From NCBI RefSeq assembly GCF_020536995.1, contig NC_068356.1, positions 28,357,835 through 28,421,834 of the forward strand: 64,000 nt of DNA. Reading direction: 5' to 3'. Positions within the stretch are counted from its first letter, which is position 1. Each line of letters begins with the position of its first letter. The notes beneath the pieces are model-generated. The model saw nothing but the letters and a program-made list of their open reading frames with translations. It did no database searches and was not told the DNA's origin. The stretch is from Dreissena polymorpha (Eukaryota; Mollusca; Bivalvia; Myida; Dreissenidae). A program made the translations under genes and the position numbers. Of the stretch, positions 46,071 to 58,029 are shown one piece after another.

Positions 46071-47338
46071 CGTCTTATCCAGCATTCATGCAGTCATCAT
46101 GATGACGGTTGTTTCACATTAACACAAAACCTTTTAAAGGGCGAAAGAATGATCAATTTTGATGACATTAGCCATGAGGTAAGTATTTAACATACACGAA
46201 TTATGAATTGGAATGCAATTAAAACAGCTCAAGAGTATCGAGTGTTGTTTTCACGGTTTGTCGATATGCAAACGTCTCTAGTAAAACATAATCACGTCAG
46301 ACTCATGTCGTCAAAAAATGAAATACAGTAGTGTTTGTGGGTAAGAAAAATCTTCCCTTAAGCTCAGTAAGTATAGAGCCAAGTTATTGTTATGGTAGTC
46401 ATGTGCTCTAGTCCAGCACCGTATACACCTTCACAAAGAAAAAGAACAAGGCTTTACAGGCAATTCCTCCCAAAGGCAACTCGTACCTTGGTCAACTCGT
46501 TTCCAAATTTGTCAACTCGTACCTCATTCAAACTATTCGACTTGTTACATTTGTCTTATTTTGTCACAATTGTCAAATCATTGAAAGACACCAAACACAA
46601 GTGTCAATTTTCATCAACACTTTAGCAGCGTTATACATATCTGCAGCAAACAACTTGCGTGAAAAATGCTTAGATAATTTTAGTGGAAACATTAAGAGGA
46701 AAAAAAAACATTGTCTCTATGAGTTTGACTTTAAAGCTAACCATCCTACACCTATTTCTGTATATCGGGTACAGGTTTAGTTCGGGTAGGTACAAGTTGA
46801 CTAAAAAACAGGTACGAGTGGGGAGGTGTTTACCACGGAACAATTTGACCGGCATGCAGAACAAGATTATTGATTATTATATTTAACTGTCACACAAATC
46901 TGAAAGATAACACAATGTATTACAAACACAATGACTGTCAAGACATTCTTAACTCTTACAGTTAACATATAACAGGTGTACATGTCTGATATACTGACCA
47001 AATAAAATAACACAACATTCACACCAGATACGACACAGATTCAAAACTCTACATTTTGTCTGCATAGCAAGCCAATTTAGCCCAACAACTTTGATTTAAA
47101 CCAGTGAATTCTGAGCTATATTGCTTAAAGCCGAATGCACATTATGTCTAAAAAGTGTTTTACGGCTAATCTATGGTATGAACTATCTTCACACAAACAA
47201 AGCATCTGGTAAACCTTCAGATATCAATAGCAGAATGTAAATAATAAGTATAATGTACTTTATTGTGGAAGAAATACAGGTAGTAAATAATATGCAAGTA
47301 TGAAACATGTTTTTTGTATTTTATAGCTGTAACAGTGT

Positions 47339-47934
47339 TCCCAACTTGAACATCATCTTCTGAGTACATATCTGAGGCAGAGCCAGCTTGCACGTCCTGT
47401 GTTGTGGACATCCGTGTTAGAGCCAGCTTGCATGTCCTGTGTTGTGGACATCCGTGTTAGTGCTAGCTTGCACATCATCTGTTGTGAACATCCGTGTAAG
47501 AGCCAGCTTGCACATCTTCTGTTGTGGACATCCGTGTTAGTGCTAGCTTGCACGTCATCTGTTGTGAACATCCGTGTAAGAGCCAGCTTGCACGTCATCT
47601 CTTTTGGGCATCAGTATTAGAGCCAGCTTGCACATCTTCTGTTGTGGACATCCGTGTTAGTGCTAACTTGCACGTAATCTGTTGTGGACATCTGTGTTAG
47701 ATCCAGCTTGCATGTCATACGTTAAGGACATCAGTCAGAGATAGCTTGCATGTTATTTACTTGTGGACATTAGAATCAGAGCCAGCAAGGACAATCTCTG
47801 TTGTGGATATCTGTCTTAGAGCCAGCTTGCACTTCATCGGTTGTTCACATCCTTCTAATAACCAGCTTGACCATCATCTGATGTGGAAATCTGAGTCAGA
47901 GACAGCTTGCACATCATCCGTTGTGAACATCTCT
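47339..47934. repeat. 40-bp minisatellite in copy C
   Basis: Inverse orientation of the copy A array, unit CATCCGTGTTAGAGCCAGCT plus TGCACATCATCTGTTGTGGA. About 15 copies. The period is not divisible by three, so open frames across it encode 13-14-residue quasi-repeats by chance. Confidence 0.85.
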
Positions 47935-48604
47935 TTATGATTTTACTCTTTGCTTAGATTGACACTGTGACTTTAGTGTAATACGTTGCAACCTTAAGCT
48001 ATTCCTATTGTTGAATAAAATATTGTGTCATTAAAATATATTTTGTTGGATAATTTGTATGTTGAGTTGTATTGTTTGGTCATTGCAAAGTTACAAGTTA
48101 TTTTAAGACAAGAACAAGCTCATCTTTCATCATGTATTTATATTAAAATTCTTGAATGTTAATGAAGGTACAGATCATATAATTAAAAGCAATTGTAATA
48201 GAATTGCTTGTGTTTCATTGCACAGTCAATACCATCTTGTCTTTATGCTGACATATAGAACGGATAAATAGTAAACTGTCGTTTTTATATGCTATGGGAT
48301 TGTATATCAACACTTGTATTTTAAGATGACAAAATTGCCATAATTTTTCTCTTTATATTTTATTCCTGCTAAATGGTTGATGCAATAAGTTTAGTCTTCA
48401 ATGACTTGTGCTTCTTGTAAAGTTGTAATATTATTTGTAAGCAAATTTGGCTGTAGTATTAGATGCATGCTGTACAAGATACTGTAAATCAACAATATAT
48501 TGTTTTAGTATGAAAAGATAATTTAAGTTGCACAGCCATTAATTTTGCCTTCCACCATCTCCAATTTTGGTTAGACAGTTGCAAGTTACTTGCATAAGTA
48601 TGAA

Positions 48605-48777
48605 CATCGGTTCAATTTAAGCCAGGCTGTATTGATAAAAGAAAAAGATAATTTGGTTTCATGGGGATTTAAACCAGGGTCTTCTAGAGTAAACTTCTTT
48701 ACCACTGTGCCATTCTTTGAAATGAAATAATTACATACCAAATTTATAGGTGCTATGGCACTTTGATTGGAACCAAA
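48605..48777 (-). mobile_element. tRNA-like SINE private to copy C
   Basis: Copy A has the empty site (AGACTTCATACTAATGC). On the minus strand the insert reads GAATGGCACAGTGGTAAAGA and CCTGGTTTAAATCCCCATG, which resemble an A box and a B box. It is about 173 bp. Confidence 0.7.
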
Positions 48778-49086
48778 GTCTTAAAATGACTTAATTGCTG
48801 TTGTGTTATTATTAACCTTTTCCTGCTCTGAGGAAATTTTAAAATTTCTACATGCAAACATCATAAAACCAGAACAGCCTGCAAGTAACTCACAATCTGT
48901 TCAGGTTTTATGCTGTTTGCTGCTCATCAGTATCCATGGGTTGGAAGCAAAGCCTTTAAAACTTTAATATAGTAAGAAAGGTCTTAAATTAAATTTATTC
49001 TCGAATGTGTCTTAGTGCGTTTTTGAGTGGTACAGGGTTAAATGTCTCATTTTGTTTTTGATTATCTTTGGTTTATTGAACATATA

Positions 49087-49222
49087 TGAGCCTTGCTCTG
49101 TGAAAAAGGGGTTTAATGCATGTGCGTTAAGTATCGTCCCTGATAAGCCTGTGCGGTTTGCCCAGGCTAATCTGGAACGCACATGCATTAAACCCCTTTT
49201 TCACAGAGCGAGGCTCATATGT
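49087..49222. mobile_element. Short TTAGCCTG/CAGGCTAA MITE in copy C
   Basis: Counterpart of 39,513-39,645. Ends GAGCCTTGCTCTGTGAAAAA and TTTTTCACAGAGCGAGGCTC. Confidence 0.85.
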
Positions 49223-49934
49223 ATTAGACAGCGCATTCAAATAATGCAATTTAAATCTGAATCTTTTATTTAGTTGCAATACCTTAAAGCTTACTATGTT
49301 TGCAGTTTTAGTGAAAACACAAACTTTTAATCAAAGAAGCAAATAATGTGTATTACTCATTTAATAAAATTCCACTTTATTCCATACACTTGTTCGACTC
49401 TGTGACATTATGTTCTGTCAAAGCTTTTTATTGCAAATTCATTAAACATAAATTGGTAACCTTGGGTATCCAAAAGGAATCCAAATTTTACTAGCCATAG
49501 ACTTTCCAAAATGCAATTGTTTCTGAGAAGTATTTTTCTCTAGAAGGTGGCAAAACTCCTAAGCAATTCCTTTTTGGGCTAATGGTAGGGCTAATGCGTG
49601 TAACACCCATTGACAAATTATTAAATATACATTGAAAGGTCATTGTTCACAAAACGGATCATGATATAACATGATGCAGCATTTTGTACTATATCAAATT
49701 AAATGTTGCTGAAAACAGAAGAATATTCAAATTATGGACATTTTATTCTGTTAATAATGCTATTTTTATAACATTACAAATCAATAAAGCATGCTTAACA
49801 ATAGCAGAACTCTTTTGACTTTTAATTATCTTTTCCAGTCTTTAAATCTTTACAAAATTCATTGTCCCACTAACACCATCCTATAAAACAGGTTATGGCT
49901 TCCAATTGTGAATCAACTATAAAGCATGAACAAA

Positions 49935-50383
49935 GGCACAAATATCGCAGTATCTTTTTGCAAATGATACAAATGTCCATGGCCTCGATACGGAACAAAA
50001 AGCAAGATTTCTTGTCAGGCGGTAAGCTGAATCCTCCAGAACATTCGAACGATTGTCCATTTAATGCGCCACTGGGCCGTTCCTATTTAAATGGGCATCA
50101 TGCACAGAACTTGGCCATCCAGGGCATATGTCCAAACATTTAAAGTTACTGTCACAGACTGCTTGAAGAACTAAACTGCCGATAAACAAGGACCTATGCT
50201 CAGATGTTGAAGCAGGACATGCACTGTGGGTTCCATCATTCAACAGTCCAATCATTTTACATCATTGATGAAATCCATAGGCAATGATCTTAAGCTCATG
50301 ACGAGATTCTGGAAATCTGATGTACTGCTCCATCATTGCTGACAAGACTCTACATGTTGAAATGACTGTGTAATGTTGAGTCC
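49935..50383 (-). pseudogene. Copy C: PIF/Harbinger DDE transposase remnant
   Basis: The same exon as in copy A, with acceptor TTGTATTTCAG|GGACTC. It keeps NDGTHSACPASTSEHRSLFI, VCDSNFKCLDICPGWPSS and VHDAHLNRNGPVAH. A TGA just before the DGTH block is shared with copy A, so at least one lesion predates their separation. Near the first catalytic Asp, copy C has three extra bases compared with copy A. Confidence 0.75.
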
Positions 50384-50649
50384 CTGAAATACAAAAGTAT
50401 AATTTATGCTAGAGTTTAGCCATATTAATTATGCTTGATTGCATTGAAAGCTTTAGGCTTATTAAGACATTCAAGAGTCCATTTTCTGGGAATAATCAGT
50501 ACTTTGTATATATGAAGATAAAGAGACCGCTAATAAACAGGGTTGAACCCAAAATGTTCCCATCACTAGGTGAACACCATATCCACTACACCAGCCTAAC
50601 AAAGTAAATGAAGTGAAGCTTCTAAGTTATGTCTCATTCGATTGTTAAC

Positions 50650-51728
50650 AAGAGCACCGCCCTTCGGATTCAGACCTCTTCCCTTTTTTTTTTTAAGTTG
50701 AAGGGACCTATCTTAATACTTCACTCAAAAAGGAGGGAGAGGTGGGGTGGAAAAGGGTGTATAGTGTGGTGGTGTGGTCATTTATTACACCATCTTCCAA
50801 AAATGAAAAAATGATAAAAATAAATATTTGTGTATTTTAGCCATGTTTAAAAAAAATGGGCGGGGGTATATTGTGAGGGTGTGGCAATTTTTCTTTTTGG
50901 GGGGGGGGCGTGGGGGATGGTTTGGGTGAAGTCTATTGTGGTATGTCAGGTAAGAGTTGCTTTGTAACGCTTGTAAAGAAGTTATGGAAATTTTAGCAAA
51001 ATTTAATAATTTCACCTTGAGAGTCATGGTCATTCAAAGGTCAAGGTAAAATTCAACTTGCCAGGTACAGTAACTTATGATAGCATGACAGTATTTGAAG
51101 TTTGAAAGCAATAGCCTTGATACTTGAGAAGTAAAGTAGATCAAAACACAAAATTTAACCATATATTCAAAGTTACTAAGTAAGAAAAGGACCATAATTC
51201 CGTCAAAATGACAACCAGAGTTATTCAACTTGTCCTGTACTGTCCCCTTATGATAATTTGCGAGTGTTCCAAGTATGAAAGCAATTTCTATGATACTTTA
51301 AGAGTAAAGTGGACCAAAACACAAAACTTAACCAAATTTTCACTTTTCTAAGAATAAAAAGGGCACATTATACTTTCAAAATGCCAGTCAGAGTTACATA
51401 ACTGCCTGCACAGTCCCTTTATGATAGTAAGTGTTGCAAGTATAAAAGCAATAGCTTTGATACTTAAGGATTAAAATGGACCTAAACACAAAACTTAACC
51501 AAATTTTCAATTTTCTAAGTATAAAAAGGGCACATAATTCTGTCAAAATGCACGCCAGAGTTATCTAACTTTGCCTGCCCAGTCCCCTCATGGTAGTAAG
51601 TAAATGTACTAAGTTTTATACTTGACACTTTATGAGAAAAGTGGACCTAAACACAAAACTTAACCGGACGACGACGCCAAGGTGATGACAATAGCTCATA
51701 ATTTTTTTTCAAAAAAATAGATGAGCTA
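50650..51728. mobile_element. TAGCTCATCTA repeat in copy C
   Basis: Counterpart of 36,990-38,095 in inverse orientation, ending AAAAAATAGATGAGCTAATA. Homopolymer lengths differ (G-run near 50,900). Confidence 0.7.
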
Positions 51729-52484
51729 ATAAATAAAATGTTACAGATTGCACACTTGATTACACGATTTTTCATAAATACTCCTTCAGCTTTTTATTTA
51801 CATATGAAGGCTAGGGCCACTTTCTGCGAGCCTTACAAAAAACTAACCATATTTGCAATTGTCAAGACTCCTTCACATAAAATTTACCTTTGCTTATTCC
51901 AATATCCTTTTTCCAACAGACATTTTGCGCTCACGTTCCATACATGGTGCCACAAATTCACAGAATTCCTACAAAATAAATGAAGTATACATTTACAATT
52001 CAACTTTCTTTTAAAAGAATGTGTAGGTAACTCAATTCCCTACATATTACTTTATTGTTATAAAATAAATTTCTTAATATTTAAACAGACATTTAACAAA
52101 AATTAACTTGATTCATCAAATTAATCATAATCGAATAATAGACCAGTTTCACAATATGAACACCGATACTATTTTAAGATATCAATCATATCACCTGACG
52201 CGTCGAATTGCAGAACAAGGCTGAACGTGTAACTGCATTTTCTTTTGCTATGCAAATTGCATTGAATATCAAGATTTTAATGCAAACTGACACTGGTTAC
52301 AATTAAGTCAAACATATGCATACAGACAACCATCACATGTCATGCTGTGTTAAGTCAATAAATTAATAAGTAATTCTTATATAAAAATTATAATACCTAA
52401 ATAATAATTCAAGGACATAATATTTAATACTATTTGTGTATATTAATAAATTATATTTAATCTTTATAAATAACAAGAGATGTG

Positions 52485-52757
52485 TTCTTCAGAAACACAA
52501 TGCCCCCTACTGCACCGCTTAAATTTTTTATTATTATTTTTTACCTTTGACCTTGAAGGATGACCTTAACCTTGAACTTCCACCACTCAAAATGTGCAGC
52601 TTCATGAGATACACATGCATGCCAAATATCAAGTTGCTATCTTCAATATTGCAAAAGTAATGGCCAACGTTAGTTTTTTTTCGGACGGACAGACAGACTG
52701 ACATACTGACTGACTGATAGTTCAACTGCTATATGCCACCCTACCGGGGGCATAAAA
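52485..52757 (-). mobile_element. SINE-like repeat in copy C
   Basis: Counterpart of 35,083-35,365. Contains CACCACTCAAAATGTGCAGC and CACCCTACCGGGGGCAT. Confidence 0.75.
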
Positions 52758-53097
52758 ATACGAGTTACCCATAAGCATCAGAGTTAATGTGGTCTGAAGA
52801 CTAAACATCGATTATTGCACAAATGAAAGTCATAAATTAGCAATATACAATACAAAGTATTATAAGACTACAATTCTCAAAGGTATGGATGTATTAGTGT
52901 GTGAACTATTTCATGAATCATAGAACATGTAAGAGTTGAATCAAGCATAAGACAAAGTCCTATAAAATAGAAGAAAATGACACTAATGTTTAGCATTAAA
53001 TTTTTGAAATATTTAAAATATATAGGTAAAAAGTACTTTTTAATTATGATAAAACTGGCTAATATCTATACAATATTTAGTTTCTGACAATATGTTT

Positions 53098-54073
53098 ACA
53101 GGGGTTTTTTTTACTAAGAAAGTGACGCCGATATTCGGCGTCTTCCCCTACCAGAATTTTTCCCCTAAAAAATACCTTTTCCCCTCCAAAAATATAGTTT
53201 TTCACCAAAATATAATATTTTACCCTCAAAGAAATGTTCTTTTTGTTTTAGGAAGTCGACACTTATCCAATTTGTACCATGTACAACGATCTCGCTCTCT
53301 CTCCCGACGAACGCTCAAATCTGGGAATCCCAGTGATTCTATATATAGCTCTTAAATTACGTCATGGAAACCGGGCAACTTATCGTATTAATCATGTGAC
53401 TATTTTACTGGATTCCGGTCTTGCGCGAGAAGGGTGTTTCGTCAATTAATTACCGGAAACCAGTCGAATTTTCATCCGGGTTATGTGAAAGCCAAGATAT
53501 AAACGTTAAAACAGAAAAAAAGTCTCACAATTGGCGTTCATACACGAACAAAATAAAACGTTCGGACTCGGAAAATATTAATTGCGTTGACGCATTTTTT
53601 AAGAATGAATCATCAAAAACCGTTGAAACCCAGCAGGATTCGGAGGTACATGTAATCAACATCGATTAATACTGTCGGATTATTGTGAAAGTGAAAGTAG
53701 ACAATCGGCAGCAGCCGCACCTTTCCCTTCCAATACTGTAACAGATCTAGATCGTCAACCCATTCATCATGAAATTGAAATCATAATATTGACATCGTTC
53801 CCCGGCCACAGTTGAAAACATTTCCCATTATTAGATCTACACCTGCAACTTTATTTAGGACTTTGACTTTAATATCATACTTGTTCATGTGTAAAAGAAC
53901 AAAAAGGTCAGAGACATGCCTCTTTCTAAAAAAAAAACTGAAGTCTGTAGGTGAGTTATAGACATTGAAATGAACAGTTTTTATTTTTTCCCCAAATATG
54001 TCTCTTTCGCGCTAGATTTTCCCCTTTTACCCAGCGTCCAGCGTCTTCCCCTTTTTCTTAAAAAAACCCCTGT
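53098..54073. mobile_element. DNA transposon with ACAGGGGTTTTTTT ends, private to copy C
   Basis: Left end ACAGGGGTTTTTTTTACTAA and right end TCTTAAAAAAACCCCTGT are inverted. The subterminal zone repeats GGCGTCTTCCCCT. Copy A shows the empty site (CTGTTTGGACAG reversed), so net gain is about 978 bp with a 2-3 base duplication of T. Two short plus-strand open frames (53,092-53,355 and 53,421-53,669) have no recognised domain. The CAGGGG tip recalls hAT elements, but the expected 8-bp duplication is absent. Confidence 0.8.
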
Positions 54074-55382
54074 TTGGACAGATGACTTTCAATGTTGACA
54101 ATATCTTTTATGTTCAATAAAAGCAACAATTGAGTATTTGGCATTAAATTATTACAAGAAACAGCTACGCAATGCTACAACCACGAGAAGGCATGGTCAC
54201 ATGGAGGTGTCATTAATTGTGTTAAATGACCAGATATCTGCAACCGGTGGTTTATGACATCACGTTGTTATTTAGTATTTGTCTGCAAAGTATCTGATCA
54301 TAACGAGGTTATGGGTTTGTGCTGAATACAGGGGCATTTAAACGCAAGATCTATCAATAAACAAAATAATTGATTGATCGCCCAAATAATGCGCAAACAA
54401 AGAGTGTCAGATAATCCAATAAGTTTTAGACTGTCAATTTACACACACTAAGAATTGAAAGCCATACTTGGAGTGTCAGAATTTGTGCAAAAAAATTGAA
54501 TACAAACAAGTACTTTAATCAAGAAAATGTATTTCATACATTGACATGTATATTGGCACTTAAAATGGAAAGTATATATTAAGTAATTAACGGCTGTTTC
54601 TGACGAAGTCGACTTGTGTTGGCAATATTATTAAATCGCTGATCAAAAGCAGAGCGATATTGCGTGCACTATTAGAAATCTCTACACGTTCAGCCTCATT
54701 CTGGAATTCTGCAATCATTTGACTACCTGCTATATTGGCTTATTGTGAAAAGGGTCTATTCACTTATAAATACTTTAAAGAAGTAGATTTTCCATCACTC
54801 TACAGCTGTTGGGCTTTCTTAAAGGAAGTTTGGGAGTAAAATAAATCTACTCCAAGTTTTTGTCACAAAAAACTTCCAACATACAACACTTTCAATTGGA
54901 GAATTAGCCGCATTTAATGGATGATTTAGAAACATGATTAATTTAAATTACATGTAATAGCTATTGAATAGTCAGGTTATCCAGTTATTCTTGCTGCAAT
55001 GTGGATAAGAATAATACAAACCAATAGCTGACAAACCTGATATCAGTGATATGTTGACCTTTGAAGTCGAAATTGAGACCTGAAATCTGTCTGTATAGAG
55101 AGCCACAATTTGTTTGGCATATCTTCAATCATTACTGGCAACACACACCTACAAAATTTATATATAAATTATATAAAAACATAAATTTATTAATAATTTT
55201 ATTTATTTATTTATGACGAAATGTTTTAATCTAGGTCAGCTATAACGAAACTAAAAACGGATTAAAAACAATACCTTATTTTAATTAAGAGGTTGAAAAG
55301 AAAGATAAATTTATTAATATATTGACATTCAACTTAACGAATACAAGACACAAGTACATTACATTACAATAAGTTATTATTT

Positions 55383-55700
55383 CAGTCGCGTTCGGAGAAA
55401 ACTGGGCTTAGTGCATGTGCGTAAACTGTCATCCCAGATTAGCCTGTGTAGATTACCAGTACTGTCCCCGAACCGAAAGCTAACCGGATTAAAAACACAA
55501 CAGTCCGCACAGGCTAATCAGGGACGACACTTTCCGCATTAACTTGATTTTCGGTAAGGAGGACTTCCTTGAAACTAAAAATACCATAAAAGCGGAAAGT
55601 GTAATCCCTTATAAGCATGTGTGGACTGCACAGGCTAATCTGGGATGACACTTTACGCACATGCATTAAACCCAGTTTTCTTAGAACGCGGCTCATTTAA
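55383..55700. mobile_element. TTAGCCTG/CAGGCTAA MITE in copy C with a 52-bp insert
   Basis: Counterpart of 33,180-33,440. After AGATTAGCCTGTG a 52-bp stretch (55,449-55,500, TAGATTACCAGTACTGTCCC onward) interrupts the arm before CAGTCCGCACAGG resumes. Confidence 0.85.
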
Positions 55701-55834
55701 TTAACGATTGTCAACATTATGCAAATTATCCGATAGTTTTACACAAAAAGTACAAATACAAACCTGGTAATACATGTAAATGATCGTATGCAATAAAGTT
55801 ATTGATCCCAATCTGATCTATTTCCGAATTATAT

Positions 55835-55890
55835 GCGAATCCATCGAGTAGAAACAACAACCATGCAATTCGCTCCGCCATCTTGAAACG
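55835..55890 (-). CDS. Copy C: possible first coding exon
   Basis: Counterpart of 32,985. On the minus strand, CAAGATGGCGGAGCGAATTG opens MAERIAWLLFLLDGF. A small indel downstream of this point changes the frame relative to copy A. Confidence 0.35.
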
Positions 55891-56584
55891 TTATACTTAC
55901 TGAACGCACTGATTGTGTTGCATTTGTTACAAAGTATCTGATTGGTTATTTCTAAGTATCGGATCCAATCAAATTTTTCGGGTAACTAGGGATTCTAACA
56001 CCTAACAACCCGAGATTTGTACAGTAATTCAATGCTTAATTTTCGCGGACGATATTTGTGTTCCGCGCTTTTTGGATCTGGTATTAACTGGATTTTCTCT
56101 CTTTAATAGACTTCTTAAAATAGCATTCTACAATCTCCGCGCGATTTTAAACACTACTATTTGTACAGAGTAGATAAATAAGGTTCCGCGCGATTAATTG
56201 AGCCCGCTTTTTCTACAGGGTTGAACAATAATTGCTCCGACGGAAAATATATGAAAGTTCCGCGCTTTTTAGATTTCGATTTGTATGTAGTGTTTTATGG
56301 CCATGCTGGCATTGGTTTTTCGCAGAAAGTGAAAGTTCCGCGAAAAATGACAATCCCGATATTTACTATATAAGTATATGTATTTTAGCGGGGGTCCCCT
56401 TTGGCTTTCCATAGTTTTGTTAGTTGTTGTTTTGATACTTGACAAATAGTTTGTTTAGTAATTCGAGTACGTCAAATAGGCCATATGAACCATAATTTAA
56501 ATGAATTGCTGAGAAACATCTGTTTTTGAATGAAATTTACATACTTTCTACATGATTTATAAGCCTTTCTGTAAATGTATTCCA

Positions 56585-56690
56585 GGTCAAGTTGGCGTAG
56601 TGTATAATGTGTAAGCATACCGATAACTTGGACCAGGGTTCGATCACCAGTATGTGAGGCCTTCCAAATCTTTCCCAAAAACATGAATAA
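56585..56690 (+). mobile_element. tRNA-derived SINE fragment
   Basis: AAGTTGGCGTAGTGTATAAT (A box) and CAGGGTTCGATCACCAG (B box) about 45 bp apart. It lies just outside copy C. The rest of the body is not recognisable. Confidence 0.6.
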
Positions 56691-56699
56691 CTTCTTCTT

Positions 56700-57845
56700 T
56701 CCAGGCAACTGATTTGAGTAGGTTTCAACAAGGCTTTCGATGATTTCGACCAGACACAAATACGTTGACATTGATAACCAAATTGAATATTTAAATATCT
56801 CAGCCGTCGGTACGTCTCGAACCTTTCATGTGTAGGTGAAAACGTGATTACTTAGTACGTCGGGATTATTGTGTTACGGATAACTGCGATTATACATCCT
56901 CTTCTGCATTTGTGGTTATGTTGATGATTTATGTTTACATTATAAAATGCTGACTTGCTATTCAGAATGCTTAAGAACTTTTAGCGTAACTTAAACTCAT
57001 CAACATCTCATTTGTATCAATCTTCAACTCCGACGCTCAATAGTTTTAATATAATTGCTCGTTTGATCACCGACAATCCACTAGGCATTGTCAATGATGT
57101 GCCAATAGCCATAGGCTGCCACTCACTCAAAACCGCCACTTTCCTACTCGTAACCCAATTACAAATTGAAAGGCGCAGTTCAACAGACCACATTAATTGT
57201 CTGTAATGTACAGAAAATAATCCATCCTACATGGTAAGCGATGATGACAGAATACGCACAATCGGCACTTGAAATACAGTTCATGTGTAAGTATTGGAAA
57301 AGCCAACGTGTATAACTTGCTTTTTTTTGGTGTGTTGAAAATGTACAGCAATACATTTATTTCTGTTGTGGAGAACTGATTTATTATGGTGCTGGTTGAA
57401 AATAATTTAAATGTTAACTTATAAACACAATAATAAGCATACTATTATTCTTTGAGCAAACCATGAGCTGTTTGTTTTCAATGCAAATGTACAATCTAAG
57501 TCGAGCAATGACCCCTCAATCTCCTAAGAAATGTTTGCATTACTTGGTTTACATAAAGGGTTTAGCATCAAACAATTGTGTATAAAAGGCTTCATATGTA
57601 CAAATCTGCACAAAATAGTACTTTTTAAAAAAAAATGTTTACATGTTTTTGTACATGAATTAGTTGGGTTTTCTTTACAAACGAACATTATTTATTTATG
57701 TTCTTTAACTCTGCTTTCATTGATTTTCTTGTACGACTTATTCTGAACGTTATCTAGATTTTATATTCATCAATATGTTAACTGTTTTGATTTGTTTAGT
57801 TAAATCGTATGTTTTCTCTTCAAAGTATAGTACCTTCTTCTATCC
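56700..57845. other. AT-rich spacer
   Basis: Open frames are under 75 codons with no motif. Nothing supportable. Confidence 0.5.
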
Positions 57846-57849
57846 AATT

Positions 57850-58025
57850 AAGTGCAGAGCTCCTCTGGAGCATCAACGCACTTTGACTATACAAGGAGTC
57901 ATGGGACTTAGGTACATTGTGTCATTTAGGGAGATCGAAAGAGCGCTACACAGTGGGGAACGAACCCTTGACCTCCCGATCGCTATGCGGACATCATATC
58001 CACTACGCCACTACGACCATTCTTA
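57850..58025 (-). mobile_element. tRNA-derived SINE
   Basis: On the minus strand GTAGTGGCGTAGTGGATATG (A box) is followed by GTCAAGGGTTCGTTCCCCAC (B box), then a body with AGCGCTCTTTCGATCTCCCT. The head resembles the SINE at 59,590 but the tail differs, suggesting another subfamily. Confidence 0.75.
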
Positions 58026-58029
58026 ACGT

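Larger units (their letters stand above)
45568..56413 (-). mobile_element. Long-TIR PIF/Harbinger-like transposon, copy C (10.85 kb)
   Basis: Inverted copy of A along its full length: TIRs at 45,568-46,070 and 55,925-56,413, minisatellite at 47,339-47,934, DDE remnant at 49,935-50,383. It carries three private insertions (48,605-48,777, 53,098-54,073 and 55,449-55,500). Without the private insertions A and C are both about 9.64 kb. B and C are separated by only six bases (GTTTTC). Confidence 0.75.

Noticed and set aside
43000-46100. Palindrome as an assembly or sequencing hairpin artefact
   Set aside because: The arms differ by private insertions, substitutions and a deletion derivative, which a simple fold-back artefact would not produce; read mapping would still be the final test.
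56232-56414. 60-codon frame identical to one at 32,446-32,634
   Set aside because: It lies in the TIRs; identity reflects the inverted repeat, with no domain.
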